A stretch of DNA of 64,000 bases from Desulfobacula toluolica Tol2 (GCF_000307105.1 NC_018645.1:3978001-4042000); one strand, 5' to 3'; shown: positions 15,324 to 24,426, counted from the first letter of the stretch. Program-made: numbers and translations. The notes: generated by a model from the letters alone, not told the origin.

Positions 15324-15490
15324 AACAGTTCTTTTTTATCCAAAACCAAAGAGGTGAAATTTTCTGATTATTCCTTTTTTTAAATGAAAACCGTCATTTA
15401 TTCAATAAATAAAGATTGATCTTTGCCCGAAGCCATATCATCACAAATTTCAAGGGCATGCATGGATTGCAGCCTTGCGTGCATTAACCC

Positions 15491-15519
15491 TTGACATAAA
15501 ATTGAAGGGAGTTTATATC
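15491..15519 (+). promoter_or_regulatory. Sigma-70-type promoter of the dsr operon
   Basis: TTGACA at 15491-15496, 17-base spacer, TATATC at 15514-15519, 58 bases before the first gene. It is the best promoter match in the 15324-15576 gap, which otherwise holds no gene. AAGGAG at 15538 lies too far from the ATG to be its ribosome site. Confidence 0.65.
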
Positions 15520-15576
15520 CTTCTAACAATTATACCAAGGAGATATTTTATTTTTATATAAAATAATTAAAAAAAC

Positions 15577-16092
15577 ATGCATTTAAAACAGACACTTGAA
15601 AAGAACAAAAAATCATTTACAGAAAAATGGTTCCAGGCAACTATTGATACATACCCTGCACAAAGTGCAAAGTTTCTAGGAAAAGATTCCAACCGATTTG
15701 ACAACCCTGTTGGAGCTGTTACCCATGAAACCATTGAAGACGTTATCAATCTTATTATAGGTGATTTCAATCAGGAAACACTTGAAAAAGCCCTTGATCC
15801 GATCATCCGCATCAGGGCGGTACAGTCCTTTTCCGCTTCGGAAGCGGTCAGTTTTGTTTTTGCACTAAAGCAAATTGGCGAAACCATACTTGACAACAGC
15901 CTGATCAGAGAATTTGATAAGCTTGTTGACCAGATTGCTTTAGCTTCATTTAACAAGCTTATGAAATGTAAAGAAGAAGTTTTCCTTTTAAAAGCCACTG
16001 AGAGCAAAAGACGTATCCACAGGGCTTTTGAAAGGGCGGGTTTAGTAGCTGAGCTAACGGAGGAGGACCTTCTTGGCTCAAAAAAATCTTAA
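15577..16092 (+). CDS. RsbRD N-terminal-domain protein of the dsr operon
   Basis: 171 residues, all helical in character. 'SFTEKWFQATIDTYP' near residue 13 and 'LDPIIRIRAVQSFSASEAVSFVFALK' (the R-A-V-Q-x-F-x-x-S-x-A core near 78) match the RsbRD_N globin-like sensor domain. No catalytic or STAS domain follows, so it is a stand-alone sensor. It sits directly before dsrM, an arrangement seen in several sulfate reducers. A role in sensing the state of the sulfite-reduction pathway or assembling the Dsr complex is inference. The ATG has no good ribosome site nearby. Confidence 0.82.
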   Translation: MHLKQTLEKNKKSFTEKWFQATIDTYPAQSAKFLGKDSNRFDNPVGAVTHETIEDVINLIIGDFNQETLEKALDPIIRIRAVQSFSASEAVSFVFALKQIGETILDNSLIREFDKLVDQIALASFNKLMKCKEEVFLLKATESKRRIHRAFERAGLVAELTEEDLLGSKKS

Positions 16093-16149
16093 CCTGTATG
16101 ACAAAAATTTTAAAACTTGTCATACATAAAATAATGAGGTGGTTATAAT

Positions 16150-17157
16150 ATGAATCAAAAGTACTTGATCCCCCTGACAGCTGTTTTCCTGCTTTTTTTA
16201 GTAGCCTATACAGGGGTTGAGGGAGCAGGGCTTCAGTGGTTCTTCGGAATTGTTTTCCCCTATGTAGCGATGATTGCCTTCCTTGCCGGGTTTGTATACA
16301 AGGTTATGGGATGGGCATCTTCTGCTGTACCGTTCAGGATTCCGACAACCTGCGGGCAACAGAAATCTCTACCATGGATAAAACATAACGCCATTGACAA
16401 TCCTGATACTTCAACAGGTGTGTTTGTGCGTATGATTCTTGAAATTTTTCTTTTCAGGTCTCTGTTCAGAAACACAAAAGCAGCATTCAGCAGAAATGCT
16501 TCAAACAGGCTTTCCTATTCCTGGGAAATTTTCCTTTGGGTAGGTGCCCTTGCCTTTCATTATTCCTTTTTAGTAGTATTGTTAAGGCATTTCAGATTTT
16601 TTACTTCCCCAGTACCGTCGTGCATCAAATTTCTGGAGTACTTTGACGGTATTGTACAATTGGGACTTCCCGGTCTGTTTTTATCCGGTGTAGTATTGTT
16701 AGCGGCAACATTATACCTGCTTGCGCGAAGAATCTTTGATGCCAAGGTCACCTATATATCCCAGGCGGCTGACTACTTCCCATTATTCCTTATCATCGGA
16801 ATTGCAGTGACCGGTTTGTCCATGAGATATTTCACAAAAGTTGATATTATCGGTATTAAAACGCTTACCATGGGCCTTGCGACTTTCAGTCCCACAATTC
16901 CTGAAGGAGTTAGCGGTCTTTTTTATGCCCATATTTTTCTGGTAAGCATCCTTTTTGCATATTTCCCAGCCAGCAAACTGATGCATTTGGGCGGAGTTTT
17001 CTTAAGCCCTACAAGAAATATGGCAAGCAATACGCGTGCAAAAAGACATATTAACCCCTGGAACTATGATGTTGATATTCATACCTATGCACAGTATGAA
17101 GATCACTTCAGAGAAAAAATGATTGAAGCTGGCCTGCCAGTGGATAAGAAGGAGTAA
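16150..17157 (+). CDS. dsrM: DsrM, cytochrome b subunit of the DsrMKJOP complex
   Basis: 335 residues behind TGAGGTGG. NarI-like di-haem cytochrome b with an N-terminal pair of helices (about 5-55), then helices near 118-140, 170-195, 215-235 and 255-280. Histidines within or beside the helices ('GALAFHYSFLVVLLRHFRFF' and 'GLFYAHIFLVSILFAYFPASKLMH') are the likely haem ligands. It takes electrons from menaquinol and passes them to DsrK on the cytoplasmic side. It is separated by 3 bases from dsrK, in one operon dsrM-K-J-O-P. Confidence 0.95.
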   Translation: MNQKYLIPLTAVFLLFLVAYTGVEGAGLQWFFGIVFPYVAMIAFLAGFVYKVMGWASSAVPFRIPTTCGQQKSLPWIKHNAIDNPDTSTGVFVRMILEIFLFRSLFRNTKAAFSRNASNRLSYSWEIFLWVGALAFHYSFLVVLLRHFRFFTSPVPSCIKFLEYFDGIVQLGLPGLFLSGVVLLAATLYLLARRIFDAKVTYISQAADYFPLFLIIGIAVTGLSMRYFTKVDIIGIKTLTMGLATFSPTIPEGVSGLFYAHIFLVSILFAYFPASKLMHLGGVFLSPTRNMASNTRAKRHINPWNYDVDIHTYAQYEDHFREKMIEAGLPVDKKE

Positions 17158-17160
17158 TAA

Positions 17161-18825
17161 ATGTCTGACGAAATCAAATCGGATGAATTATTAGATAAAA
17201 TAGACTTCAGCCCGAGATCAGATAAAGGTCCGGGCAATTGGATGGATACTTCGGTCCAGATCAGACCGGGAATGTATTGCTATGCATCAAACTACAAAAG
17301 TGTAGAAACCTTGGGTCTTCCCAACGCAAGGCCGTGGAATCCCCTGGATGATGACTGGAAACTGCCGGAAAACTGGCAGGAAATTCTTCACCAGGGAATA
17401 AAGGAACGCCTGGAAAGATTTCGTACATTCAAGGTATTCATGGATATCTGTGTACGCTGCGGCGCATGTGCTGATAAATGTCACTTTTTTCTTGGAACCG
17501 GTGACCCAAAAAATATGCCTGTCTTGAGAGCCGAGCTTTTAAGGTCTGTATACAGAAATGATTTTACAACTGCAGGAAAAATTTTAAAAAAAGTTCCAGG
17601 CGGAAGCGCACTGGCCGGAGCCAGACCCCTGACCATTGATGTACTCAAGGAATGGTGGTACTATTTTTTCCAATGTACGGAATGCAGACGCTGCTCTGTT
17701 TTCTGCCCTTATGGAATTGACACGGCTGAAATCACCATCATGGGCCGGGAGTTGTTAAACCTTATCGGTCTGAACATCGACTGGATTGCAACACCTGTTT
17801 CAAATTGCTACCAAACGGGTAATCATCTGGGCATCCAGCCCCATGCTTTTAAAGACATGATTGATTTCTTTGTTGAAGATATTGAAGATGTTACAGGTGT
17901 TAATGTTGAACCCCAAATGAATAAAAAAGGGGCGGATATTCTTTTCATAACTCCTTCTGGAGATGTCTTTGCTGATCCTGGCACATATACATGTCAGGGA
18001 TACATGATTCTGTTCAAATATCTCAAAGATAAATACGGCCTGGATGTAACCTGGAGTACATATGCATCAGAAGGCGGCAATTTTGGTTTCTTTACCTCCC
18101 ATGAAACCATGAAACGCTTGAACGCCAAGATGTTTGCAGAAGCCAAACGTTTGGGTGTCAAATGGATTCTGGGCGGTGAATGCGGTCATATGTGGCGTGT
18201 CATCAATCAATATATGGACACCATGAATGGCCCTGCCGACTTCCTTGAAGAGCCAGTTAATCCTATTACAGGCACCAAATTTGAAAATGCAAAATCCACA
18301 AAAATGGTTCATATCACAGAGTTCACGGCAGATCTTATCAAACACGGAAAACTTGAACTTGATAAGAGCAGAAATTCAAATCGTGTCATGACCTTTCATG
18401 ATTCATGCAACCCTGCCAGGGGCATGGGCCTTCTGGATGAACCCCGATATATTATCGAGAACTGTTGTGACCAGTTTTATGAAATGCCGCCAAACACGAT
18501 TCGTGAGCTGACCTTCTGCTGCGGTTCAGGCGCTGGTCTGAATGCCGGTGAAAATATTGAACTGAGAATGGCCGGTGGACTGCCAAGGGCCAATGCTGTT
18601 AAATATGTTCATGAAAAATTCGGTGTTAACAGCCTGGGAACCATATGCGCTATTGACAGGGCAGCACTCCCAACCCTGATGGACTACTGGGTTCCGGGCG
18701 TGGATGTTGTTGGCATCCATGAGCTTGTAGGAAATGCCTTGATCCTGCCGGGCGAAAAGAAAAGAACAGAAGACCTGAGATTTGAACCATTGCCAGGCTT
18801 TGAGGAGGAGGAAGACGATGAATAA
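17161..18825 (+). CDS. dsrK: DsrK, iron-sulfur subunit of the DsrMKJOP complex
   Basis: 554 residues, HdrD-like. Two classic [4Fe-4S] motifs: 'CVRCGACADKC' (about 97-107) and 'CTECRRCSVFCP' (about 172-183). The C-terminal half has the CCG-type elements for the special catalytic cluster: 'GECGHMW', 'HDSCNPARG' and 'FCCGSGAG'. The enzyme faces the cytoplasm and is thought to reduce the DsrC trisulfide or disulfide with electrons from DsrM. The C-terminus 'FEEEEDDE' is acidic. Its last 8 bases overlap dsrJ. Confidence 0.96.
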   Translation: MSDEIKSDELLDKIDFSPRSDKGPGNWMDTSVQIRPGMYCYASNYKSVETLGLPNARPWNPLDDDWKLPENWQEILHQGIKERLERFRTFKVFMDICVRCGACADKCHFFLGTGDPKNMPVLRAELLRSVYRNDFTTAGKILKKVPGGSALAGARPLTIDVLKEWWYYFFQCTECRRCSVFCPYGIDTAEITIMGRELLNLIGLNIDWIATPVSNCYQTGNHLGIQPHAFKDMIDFFVEDIEDVTGVNVEPQMNKKGADILFITPSGDVFADPGTYTCQGYMILFKYLKDKYGLDVTWSTYASEGGNFGFFTSHETMKRLNAKMFAEAKRLGVKWILGGECGHMWRVINQYMDTMNGPADFLEEPVNPITGTKFENAKSTKMVHITEFTADLIKHGKLELDKSRNSNRVMTFHDSCNPARGMGLLDEPRYIIENCCDQFYEMPPNTIRELTFCCGSGAGLNAGENIELRMAGGLPRANAVKYVHEKFGVNSLGTICAIDRAALPTLMDYWVPGVDVVGIHELVGNALILPGEKKRTEDLRFEPLPGFEEEEDDE

Positions 18826-19213
18826 AAATTTGATCATCACAGGGCTTGTTATATTTGTCCTGGCCGTACTCTCACCGTTCTGGTTTAATATCATTACAGA
18901 AACCCAGGCAGCACCTGAGCCTGAACTGGTGGGAAAAGCCAAAACCGAAAAAAAATGCGTGCTGGACAAATATGACATGAGAGCCAATCACATGTCCCTT
19001 CTGGACGAATGGAGAGATTCGGTGGTTAGGGATGCAGACAGACAATACAATGCCGTCAACGGCAATTCATTTAATATGAGTCTGTCCACTGGTGAAAATT
19101 CATGTCTTGGCTGTCATGAAGATAAAGCAAAATTTTGTGACTCCTGTCATACTTATGCTTCAGTTGATCCCTATTGCTGGGATTGTCACACAAACCCCAA
19201 GGAGATTGAATGA
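18818..19213 (+). CDS. dsrJ: DsrJ, periplasmic tri-haem cytochrome c
   Basis: 131 residues from ATG 18818, chosen because GAGGAGGA lies upstream and the N-terminus then starts as an uncleaved signal anchor (helix about 5-24). Three haem c sites, 'CLGCH', 'CDSCH' and 'CWDCH', lie close together in the C-terminal third. A separate Cys47 ('KKCVLDKYDM') matches the extra cysteine known in DsrJ to ligate one haem with unusual His/Cys coordination. It overlaps dsrK by 8 bases and dsrO by 4. Confidence 0.95.
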   Translation: MNKNLIITGLVIFVLAVLSPFWFNIITETQAAPEPELVGKAKTEKKCVLDKYDMRANHMSLLDEWRDSVVRDADRQYNAVNGNSFNMSLSTGENSCLGCHEDKAKFCDSCHTYASVDPYCWDCHTNPKEIE

Positions 19214-20028
19214 TGAAAAAAAGCAGAAGAAGCTTTCTTAAAGTAGCAGGTATTGCTGCCATTGGATTAGGTGCTTCTCCGGCAATTAACTTTGCTTCAT
19301 CTGATTCTCAAGGTACAGCCCATGCGGTGAAAAACTCAGAAGCGCTGCAAGCCCATCGCTGGGGCATGGTTATTGATACCAACAAGATTACGGATGAGGT
19401 CGCTGAAAGTATTGTTGAGGCATGTCACAAATCCCATAATGTTCCAAATTTAAACCATGAAGTGAATGAAGAAAAATTTCCAAAAACACGGCCGGTCAAT
19501 CACAAGCAGGAAATCAAATGGATATGGGAAGAAGAATTCCACAACGCTTTTCCAGACAAAGAAGATGAATTTCTTGCTGAGAAATTCCATCACCTTCCTT
19601 TTCTTGTGACCTGTAACCATTGCAAAAATGCACCTTGTGTTCAAGCATGCCCGACACAGGCGACTTTCAAAAGAGAAGACGGGATTGTTCTGATGGACTA
19701 CCACCGCTGCATCGGATGCCGTTTTTGCATGGCTGCCTGCCCGTTTGGAGCCAGAAGCTTTAATTTCAGAGACCCAAGACCGTTTATTGAAGAAACTGAT
19801 CTTGATTTCCCAACCCGGACAAAAGGGGTTGTGGAAAAATGTAATTTCTGTGCTGAACGGCTGGCAAAAGGGGAACAACCGCATTGCGTGGAAGCCTCTA
19901 AAGGTGCAATTGTGGTTGGAGACCTTGAAGATCCGGAATCTGAAGTTCGCGCACTTTTGAATGAACATTATACAATCAGACGTAAACAGTCCCTGGGTAC
20001 GGAACCCTCTGTTTACTATGTCATGTAA
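19210..20028 (+). CDS. dsrO: DsrO, periplasmic ferredoxin-like subunit
   Basis: 272 residues. A twin-arginine signal 'SRRSFLKVAG' directs the folded protein to the periplasm. Cluster motifs typical of the NrfC/HybA/DmsB group follow: 'CNHCKNAPCVQACP', 'CIGCRFCMAACP' and 'CNFCAERL', with single cysteines (for example in 'HCVEA') completing the set. It links DsrJ to the quinone-interacting DsrP. It overlaps dsrJ (ATGATGA); the ATG at 19213 is an equally good start with better spacing from GGAG. Confidence 0.94.
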   Translation: MMKKSRRSFLKVAGIAAIGLGASPAINFASSDSQGTAHAVKNSEALQAHRWGMVIDTNKITDEVAESIVEACHKSHNVPNLNHEVNEEKFPKTRPVNHKQEIKWIWEEEFHNAFPDKEDEFLAEKFHHLPFLVTCNHCKNAPCVQACPTQATFKREDGIVLMDYHRCIGCRFCMAACPFGARSFNFRDPRPFIEETDLDFPTRTKGVVEKCNFCAERLAKGEQPHCVEASKGAIVVGDLEDPESEVRALLNEHYTIRRKQSLGTEPSVYYVM

Positions 20029-20039
20029 AAGGAGCGAGT

Positions 20040-21197
20040 ATGCTTGAAATAGCTATCAAAGGAAGTAAAAATTACTGGTTATGGATAGTCTTACTGCTCA
20101 TAGTAATAGGAGCAGGCACGATTGTTTATATTGACCAGTTCATAAACGGACTTATGATCACCGGCATGAGCCGGGATGTATCATGGGGATTTTATATTGC
20201 CAACTTTACATTTCTTGTGGGTGTTGCCGCAGGAGGTGTTATGGTTGTTATCCCCTATTATCTTCATAATTATGAAAAATTTCACAGAATTACCATTTTA
20301 GGAGAATTTCTGGCTGTTGGGGCTCTGATCATGTGCCTTCTTTTCATTGTTGTGGATTTAGGTCAGCCCACCCGTATGCTGAACGTATTATTATACCCTT
20401 CACCCAAATCAATGCTGTTCTATGACATGCTTGTTCTGAACGGGTATCTGTTTTTAAACATTGTCATTGGCTGGAAAGTGCTTGAAGCGGAAAGAAATCA
20501 GGTGGAACCGCCGTTCTGGACAAAACCCTTGATTTATCTTTCCATTCCCTTTGCCATTGGTATTCATACGGTAACAGCATACCTGTATTGTGGTCTTCCT
20601 GGTCGTGGATTCTGGCTGACAGCCATTTTAGCACCCAGGTTTCTTGCATCGGCTTTTGCTGCAGGGCCGGCCTTTTTGATCATTCTTTGTTATATTATCA
20701 GAAAATACACCAAGTTTGATCCGGGCTGGGATGCAATGCAGACTTTATCAAAAATTGTCTGCTGGGCAATTATTGCCAATCTGTTCTTCTTTTTGTGTGA
20801 AGTCTTTGTTGTTTACTATTCCAAGATTCCGGGACATAAAGTCCATATCCAGTATCTGCTCTTTGGATATCACGGATATACGGCACTTGTACCATGGATG
20901 TGGACCAGCCTGATCCTCATGGGAACAGGAGCAATTTTCCTTTTGCTTCCAAAATTAAGAACCAACAAAACCCTGTTACCTGTCTCCTGCGCCATGATCT
21001 TTTTCGGTGCGTGGATTGATAAGGGATTGGGAATGATCTCAGGCGGGTTTGTACCATCTCCTTTGCACCATGTAACAGAGTATGGCCCCACAGGACCTGA
21101 AATCATGATTACCCTTGGGATATATGCCACAGGCTTTCTGGTTATAACGATTCTTTACAAACTGGCAACTCAAGTTAAAGAAGAAGTTCACGGATAG
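20040..21197 (+). CDS. dsrP: DsrP, NrfD-family membrane subunit
   Basis: 385 residues, about ten membrane helices, no cofactor motif, as in NrfD/PsrC quinone-binding subunits. Conserved stretches 'DVSWGFYIANFTFLVG' (near 43) and 'GLGMISGGFVPSPLHHVTEY' (near 335) mark the family. It should exchange electrons and protons with menaquinone for DsrO. It is preceded by AAAGGAG and is the last gene of the operon, which ends at the strong terminator 50 bases later. Confidence 0.95.
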   Translation: MLEIAIKGSKNYWLWIVLLLIVIGAGTIVYIDQFINGLMITGMSRDVSWGFYIANFTFLVGVAAGGVMVVIPYYLHNYEKFHRITILGEFLAVGALIMCLLFIVVDLGQPTRMLNVLLYPSPKSMLFYDMLVLNGYLFLNIVIGWKVLEAERNQVEPPFWTKPLIYLSIPFAIGIHTVTAYLYCGLPGRGFWLTAILAPRFLASAFAAGPAFLIILCYIIRKYTKFDPGWDAMQTLSKIVCWAIIANLFFFLCEVFVVYYSKIPGHKVHIQYLLFGYHGYTALVPWMWTSLILMGTGAIFLLLPKLRTNKTLLPVSCAMIFFGAWIDKGLGMISGGFVPSPLHHVTEYGPTGPEIMITLGIYATGFLVITILYKLATQVKEEVHG

Positions 21198-21243
21198 TCT
21201 TAAAACATAATAATCTTAAGATATCATAACCGATATTGATCTC

Positions 21244-21285
21244 AAAACAGGGGAGTTTTTTCAATAAAACTCCCCTGTTTTATTC
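21244..21285 (+). terminator. Strong intrinsic terminator of the dsr operon
   Basis: AAAACAGGGGAGTTTT (21244-21259) pairs perfectly with AAAACTCCCCTGTTTT (21266-21281): a 16-bp stem with a six-base loop and T-rich tail. A-runs on the other side let it work for both strands. Confidence 0.93.
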
Positions 21286-21328
21286 ATGGTGCTTTAGAGT
21301 GCCGTAACACGGACTCAAAACAAATGAT

Positions 21329-23005
21329 ATGATTTTACTAAACAACGACATTAAAATCCAGGCTTTCACAACCAAAGATTGCTTGCTGGAACAAAAAAAA
21401 AATGAATTTCTGGCGTCCTTGTATGAAAAAAATTTTCAAGCTGCCGAACTTATCTTCATGGATATTCTCAAACTTGCACAAAACCAGTCAGAATTCAGTG
21501 AAAATTTTGAAAAACGCCTGAACCAGATACAAACTATTTTCAAAAAATTCAAACATGCTCTGTTCAAGCATTGCTCTTCAGAAATCAAAAAAAATCATGA
21601 CTGCCTTAAAAAAATGATTCTGGCTTCGATCAAGCACTCTTCCGACTCTATCGGTCATGTGAATTTTCAAACATGGGAAACAAAACTTGATTTAAAACCT
21701 TGCCAAAAAAATCTCTTGTTTCAAACAGCCATGACTTTTCAATTGACATCGGGATGCAGCAATTTTTGCAGACGTTGCAATGAATGGGCCTTGCCCAAGG
21801 TCAGGCGTCACTTCTCCTTTAATGCCATACTGACGATCCTCAACCATATGGCAGACCAAAAAAATGATGAAATTTCCCTTTACGGCGCATCCGACCCTCT
21901 TGACTGGACAGCGGGCGATAAAGCCTTGCCTGATATCATTGAGTACTTGAAAAAATTACCGCTTGAATACAGTCTATTAACAAAAGTTCCAAAAGGGAAG
22001 CGGCACTTATTAAAACTGCTGTTAAAAAACCATTCAAACCTTTCGGTCAGCATCACCTCAAAAAACAAAAAGCGCATCAAACAAATAGAACAAGAAATCG
22101 ACACACCCATAAGCAAACAGCACGATCTTGAAGAGCTGCTGATCCCCGCAGGACTGGACGAAGATTTTATCAGCATAAAACCCTCAATCACTGACGGATA
22201 CGGCACGGAAATCACTCCGGACGGTGCTTTTATCATTATTCCCTGCTTTACCAGCGCATTGTACCCGTTTGGCCACAAAAAAATTCCTGTTACATCAAAT
22301 ACACGCTTTTTCCCAGTTAAAAAAACCGGCCGCCAAGCCCTGCTTGTGGACTATTTCAAACCCCTGGAAGGCTATGATCTAAATAAAAGTCGATGCCACC
22401 TGTCCGCTTTGCTGGACGTACAAATCGAATCTGTTATTCTTGACAACGGAACTGACCAGTTGACACCGCCAGGCATGAGAAGCCTGAAAGAATTTCTGTC
22501 CATATTTGAAGAAAAGGCAAGATGTCAACGAAAGAAAATGACACCGTCGATAATGAAAAAGTTAAAACAACGGTTTCTGGCAACCACCTGTTTTAAAAAA
22601 TTATCTAAAAAAAATAAAAATTTGTTTTTAAAAAAAATAGCCGGCCATTTGAAGTTATGCAAACAAAAGCACTGTGTTTCAGCAAGACTATATGCTGTCT
22701 CCTTTTTCCTGGAATCTATTCGTCAATATATACCCACCCATTCAGTTAACGTCAAAATAATGCGGTTTCTTTTGAAAAATGAGATACAATATGTCTTCAA
22801 TCTTACTGACACCCTGATTGCTGATCAATCTTTGGATAAGGTGTTAACCGATCCTGATGTTGATGTGTTTTATGCCTTCAGATTTTACGTTTTTTGTCTG
22901 CTGACCGAATCTGATGATCGTGCCATCCTTGAATTCATTCAAACTTATCCTGCAGCCTATGACCCTGAAGCTGATATATTTGTTCTTCGTTCATTCTCCA
23001 ATTGA
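21329..23005 (+). CDS. Uncharacterised radical-SAM-like protein
   Basis: 558 residues. The motif C-S-N-F-C-R-R-C inside 'LTSGCSNFCRRCNEWALP' (about residues 142-159) fits the CxxxCxxC [4Fe-4S] site of radical SAM enzymes, and 'YGASDPLDW' (near 191) is in the place of the usual SAM-binding strand after it. The first 130 residues are helical with no known fold. After the core come further Cys residues ('CKQKHC' near 450) and a helical C-terminal domain (about 470-558). No ribosome site is strong, and an earlier start is excluded by the dsr terminator. It lies alone between dsrMKJOP and the corrinoid operon. Substrate unknown. Confidence 0.7.
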   Translation: MILLNNDIKIQAFTTKDCLLEQKKNEFLASLYEKNFQAAELIFMDILKLAQNQSEFSENFEKRLNQIQTIFKKFKHALFKHCSSEIKKNHDCLKKMILASIKHSSDSIGHVNFQTWETKLDLKPCQKNLLFQTAMTFQLTSGCSNFCRRCNEWALPKVRRHFSFNAILTILNHMADQKNDEISLYGASDPLDWTAGDKALPDIIEYLKKLPLEYSLLTKVPKGKRHLLKLLLKNHSNLSVSITSKNKKRIKQIEQEIDTPISKQHDLEELLIPAGLDEDFISIKPSITDGYGTEITPDGAFIIIPCFTSALYPFGHKKIPVTSNTRFFPVKKTGRQALLVDYFKPLEGYDLNKSRCHLSALLDVQIESVILDNGTDQLTPPGMRSLKEFLSIFEEKARCQRKKMTPSIMKKLKQRFLATTCFKKLSKKNKNLFLKKIAGHLKLCKQKHCVSARLYAVSFFLESIRQYIPTHSVNVKIMRFLLKNEIQYVFNLTDTLIADQSLDKVLTDPDVDVFYAFRFYVFCLLTESDDRAILEFIQTYPAAYDPEADIFVLRSFSN

Positions 23006-23032
23006 GATTCTTTTTAAAATTCAAGTTTAGAG

Positions 23033-23061
23033 TTGACTTTTAGAACAGTTCTAAATATTAA
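23033..23061 (+). promoter_or_regulatory. Promoter of corrinoid operon 1 with palindromic operator
   Basis: TTGACT (23033-23038) and TATTAA (23056-23061) are exactly 17 bases apart. The spacer 23039-23055 is the perfect palindrome TTTAGAACAGTTCTAAA. A dimeric repressor bound here would block RNA polymerase, adding a second control above the riboswitch. Confidence 0.65.
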
Positions 23062-23069
23062 GACTATGT

Positions 23070-23231
23070 TTCAGGTGCTTTAACTGCTTAAAAGGGAACG
23101 CCTGTGGAAATCAGGGACGGGCCCGCCGCTGTAATTGGGGACTAAAGCTTTACTTAAGCCACTGTCAGTTGCAAAACAGATGGGAAGGCAAAGCGATCAG
23201 GATGATCCAAAAGTCAGAAGACCTGCCTGGT
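23070..23231 (+). ncRNA. Cobalamin riboswitch 1
   Basis: The order of conserved blocks is diagnostic: TTCAGGTGC, AAAGGGAACGCCTG, GGGACGGGCCCGCCGCTGTAA (read in parts as GGGACGGGC and GCCGCTGTAA), GCCACTG, a GGGAAGGC block, and GTCAGAAGACCTGCCTG at the 3' side closing P1. It precedes periplasmic cbiK and the corrinoid uptake genes, so bound adenosylcobalamin should switch the operon off. Confidence 0.93.
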
Positions 23232-23295
23232 ACATTGTATGTATTCTCCGTGGAAAAGAGAATTACAATAAGATCTTGAGGAAAAAAAAGGGATG

Positions 23296-23334
23296 CCCCG
23301 GATCATTTGAAATAAACGGTCCAGGGGTTTTTTA
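23296..23334 (+). terminator. Riboswitch 1 expression platform (terminator)
   Basis: CCCCGGATC (from 23296) pairs with GGTCCAGGGG (23318-23327), with one bulge, and is followed by six T. It lies about 65 bases beyond the aptamer and 47 bases before the cbiK start, so control is probably by transcription termination. Confidence 0.75.
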
Positions 23335-23380
23335 TTGCCTTGGACCATTGAATTTAATTATTTAATTTTAAGAGGCAAAC

Positions 23381-24253
23381 ATGAAAAAACAAATTTTAAC
23401 CTTATTTCTAATTTTTCTGCTATTTCCTTCAATTGCTGTGGCATCAGGTCATGGTCATCACAAAGCTGTGAAAAAAGGTATTCTGCTGGTTGCATTTGGT
23501 TCCAGTATTCCTGAAGCCCAGGTTTCATTTGAGAACATTGATAAAAGAGTAAAAAAAGAATTTGCAAATATTCCTGTTCAATGGGCATTCACCTCTTCCA
23601 TCATCAGAAACAAGCTGGCAAAACAGGGAAAACAACTTGACTCTGTCGCAGTAGCGCTTGCAAAAATGATGGATCAGGGATTTACCCATGTGGCGGTTCA
23701 ATCTCTTCACACAATCCGGGGAGAAGAGTTTAATGACCTTTTGCATACGGCATATGCGTTCAACAATATGGCGGGCGGTATTGAAAAAATAATGATTGGA
23801 TCTCCGCTTCTTTCCAGTCATCAGGATATGGAAGCTGTAACGCATGCCATTATTGAAAACATACCTGCTAAAAGAAAGAAAAATGAAGCGGTTGTTCTGA
23901 TGGGCCATGGAACGCCTCACCCTTCAAATGCTTTTTATGCGGCCCTGATGTTTCATCTTCAGAGAAAAGATGCCAACATATTTGTTGGCACTGTTGAAGG
24001 TTCTCCAACCATAGATGACATAGCAACCATGTTAAAGGAAAAAAAGATAAAAAAAGTTCATCTCATACCTTTTATGTCGGTTGCCGGAGACCATGCCAGA
24101 AATGATATGGCAGGAGAAGAAGATGATTCATGGAAATCAATTCTTGAAAAACAAGGCATCAACTGTGAAGTTGTCCTTAAAGGAACAGCTGAATACGACA
24201 ATATGATTGATATCTGGGTCGGGCACTTAAAAGATGTAATGGCACATTTTTAG
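23381..24253 (+). CDS. cbiK: Periplasmic CbiK-type chelatase
   Basis: 290 residues, RBS AAGAGG. A cleavable signal peptide (about 1-22, ending 'AVASG') sends it to the periplasm, like the CbiK-P known from Desulfovibrio. After a 'HGHH' metal-binding-like stretch comes the chelatase fold: 'GILLVAFGSS', 'VAVQSLHTIRGEEF', catalytic His in 'VLMGHGTPH' (about His176) and the second in 'VAGDHARND' (about His238). Family members insert Co(II) into sirohydrochlorin; the periplasmic form may instead handle metal on imported tetrapyrroles or bind haem. First gene after cobalamin riboswitch 1, followed by BtuF-CbiZ. Confidence 0.92.
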   Translation: MKKQILTLFLIFLLFPSIAVASGHGHHKAVKKGILLVAFGSSIPEAQVSFENIDKRVKKEFANIPVQWAFTSSIIRNKLAKQGKQLDSVAVALAKMMDQGFTHVAVQSLHTIRGEEFNDLLHTAYAFNNMAGGIEKIMIGSPLLSSHQDMEAVTHAIIENIPAKRKKNEAVVLMGHGTPHPSNAFYAALMFHLQRKDANIFVGTVEGSPTIDDIATMLKEKKIKKVHLIPFMSVAGDHARNDMAGEEDDSWKSILEKQGINCEVVLKGTAEYDNMIDIWVGHLKDVMAHF

Positions 24254-24426
24254 AGTTTGATCAAAACACAGACCATTGAGATGGGTCAGGCTTGCATGAT
24301 TGGCATTTTGTTCAAATTCTTTTTTATGATCAAAATGTTGGCAGACAAACAATAGCACAAGCCTGCCGCTCATTGGTTCTGGTCCCCACAGGTTCCATAA
24401 ATTCAATTCACGATCCCAAGGAAGTT

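Noticed and set aside
23135-23365. 76-codon frame after the first aptamer blocks
   Set aside because: It lies inside the cobalamin riboswitch and its terminator.
24287-24365. CAGGCTTG/CAAGCCTG inverted repeat between periplasmic cbiK and the BtuF-CbiZ gene
   Set aside because: Only 8 bp with a 63-base loop and no T-run; not enough to call a terminator or operator.
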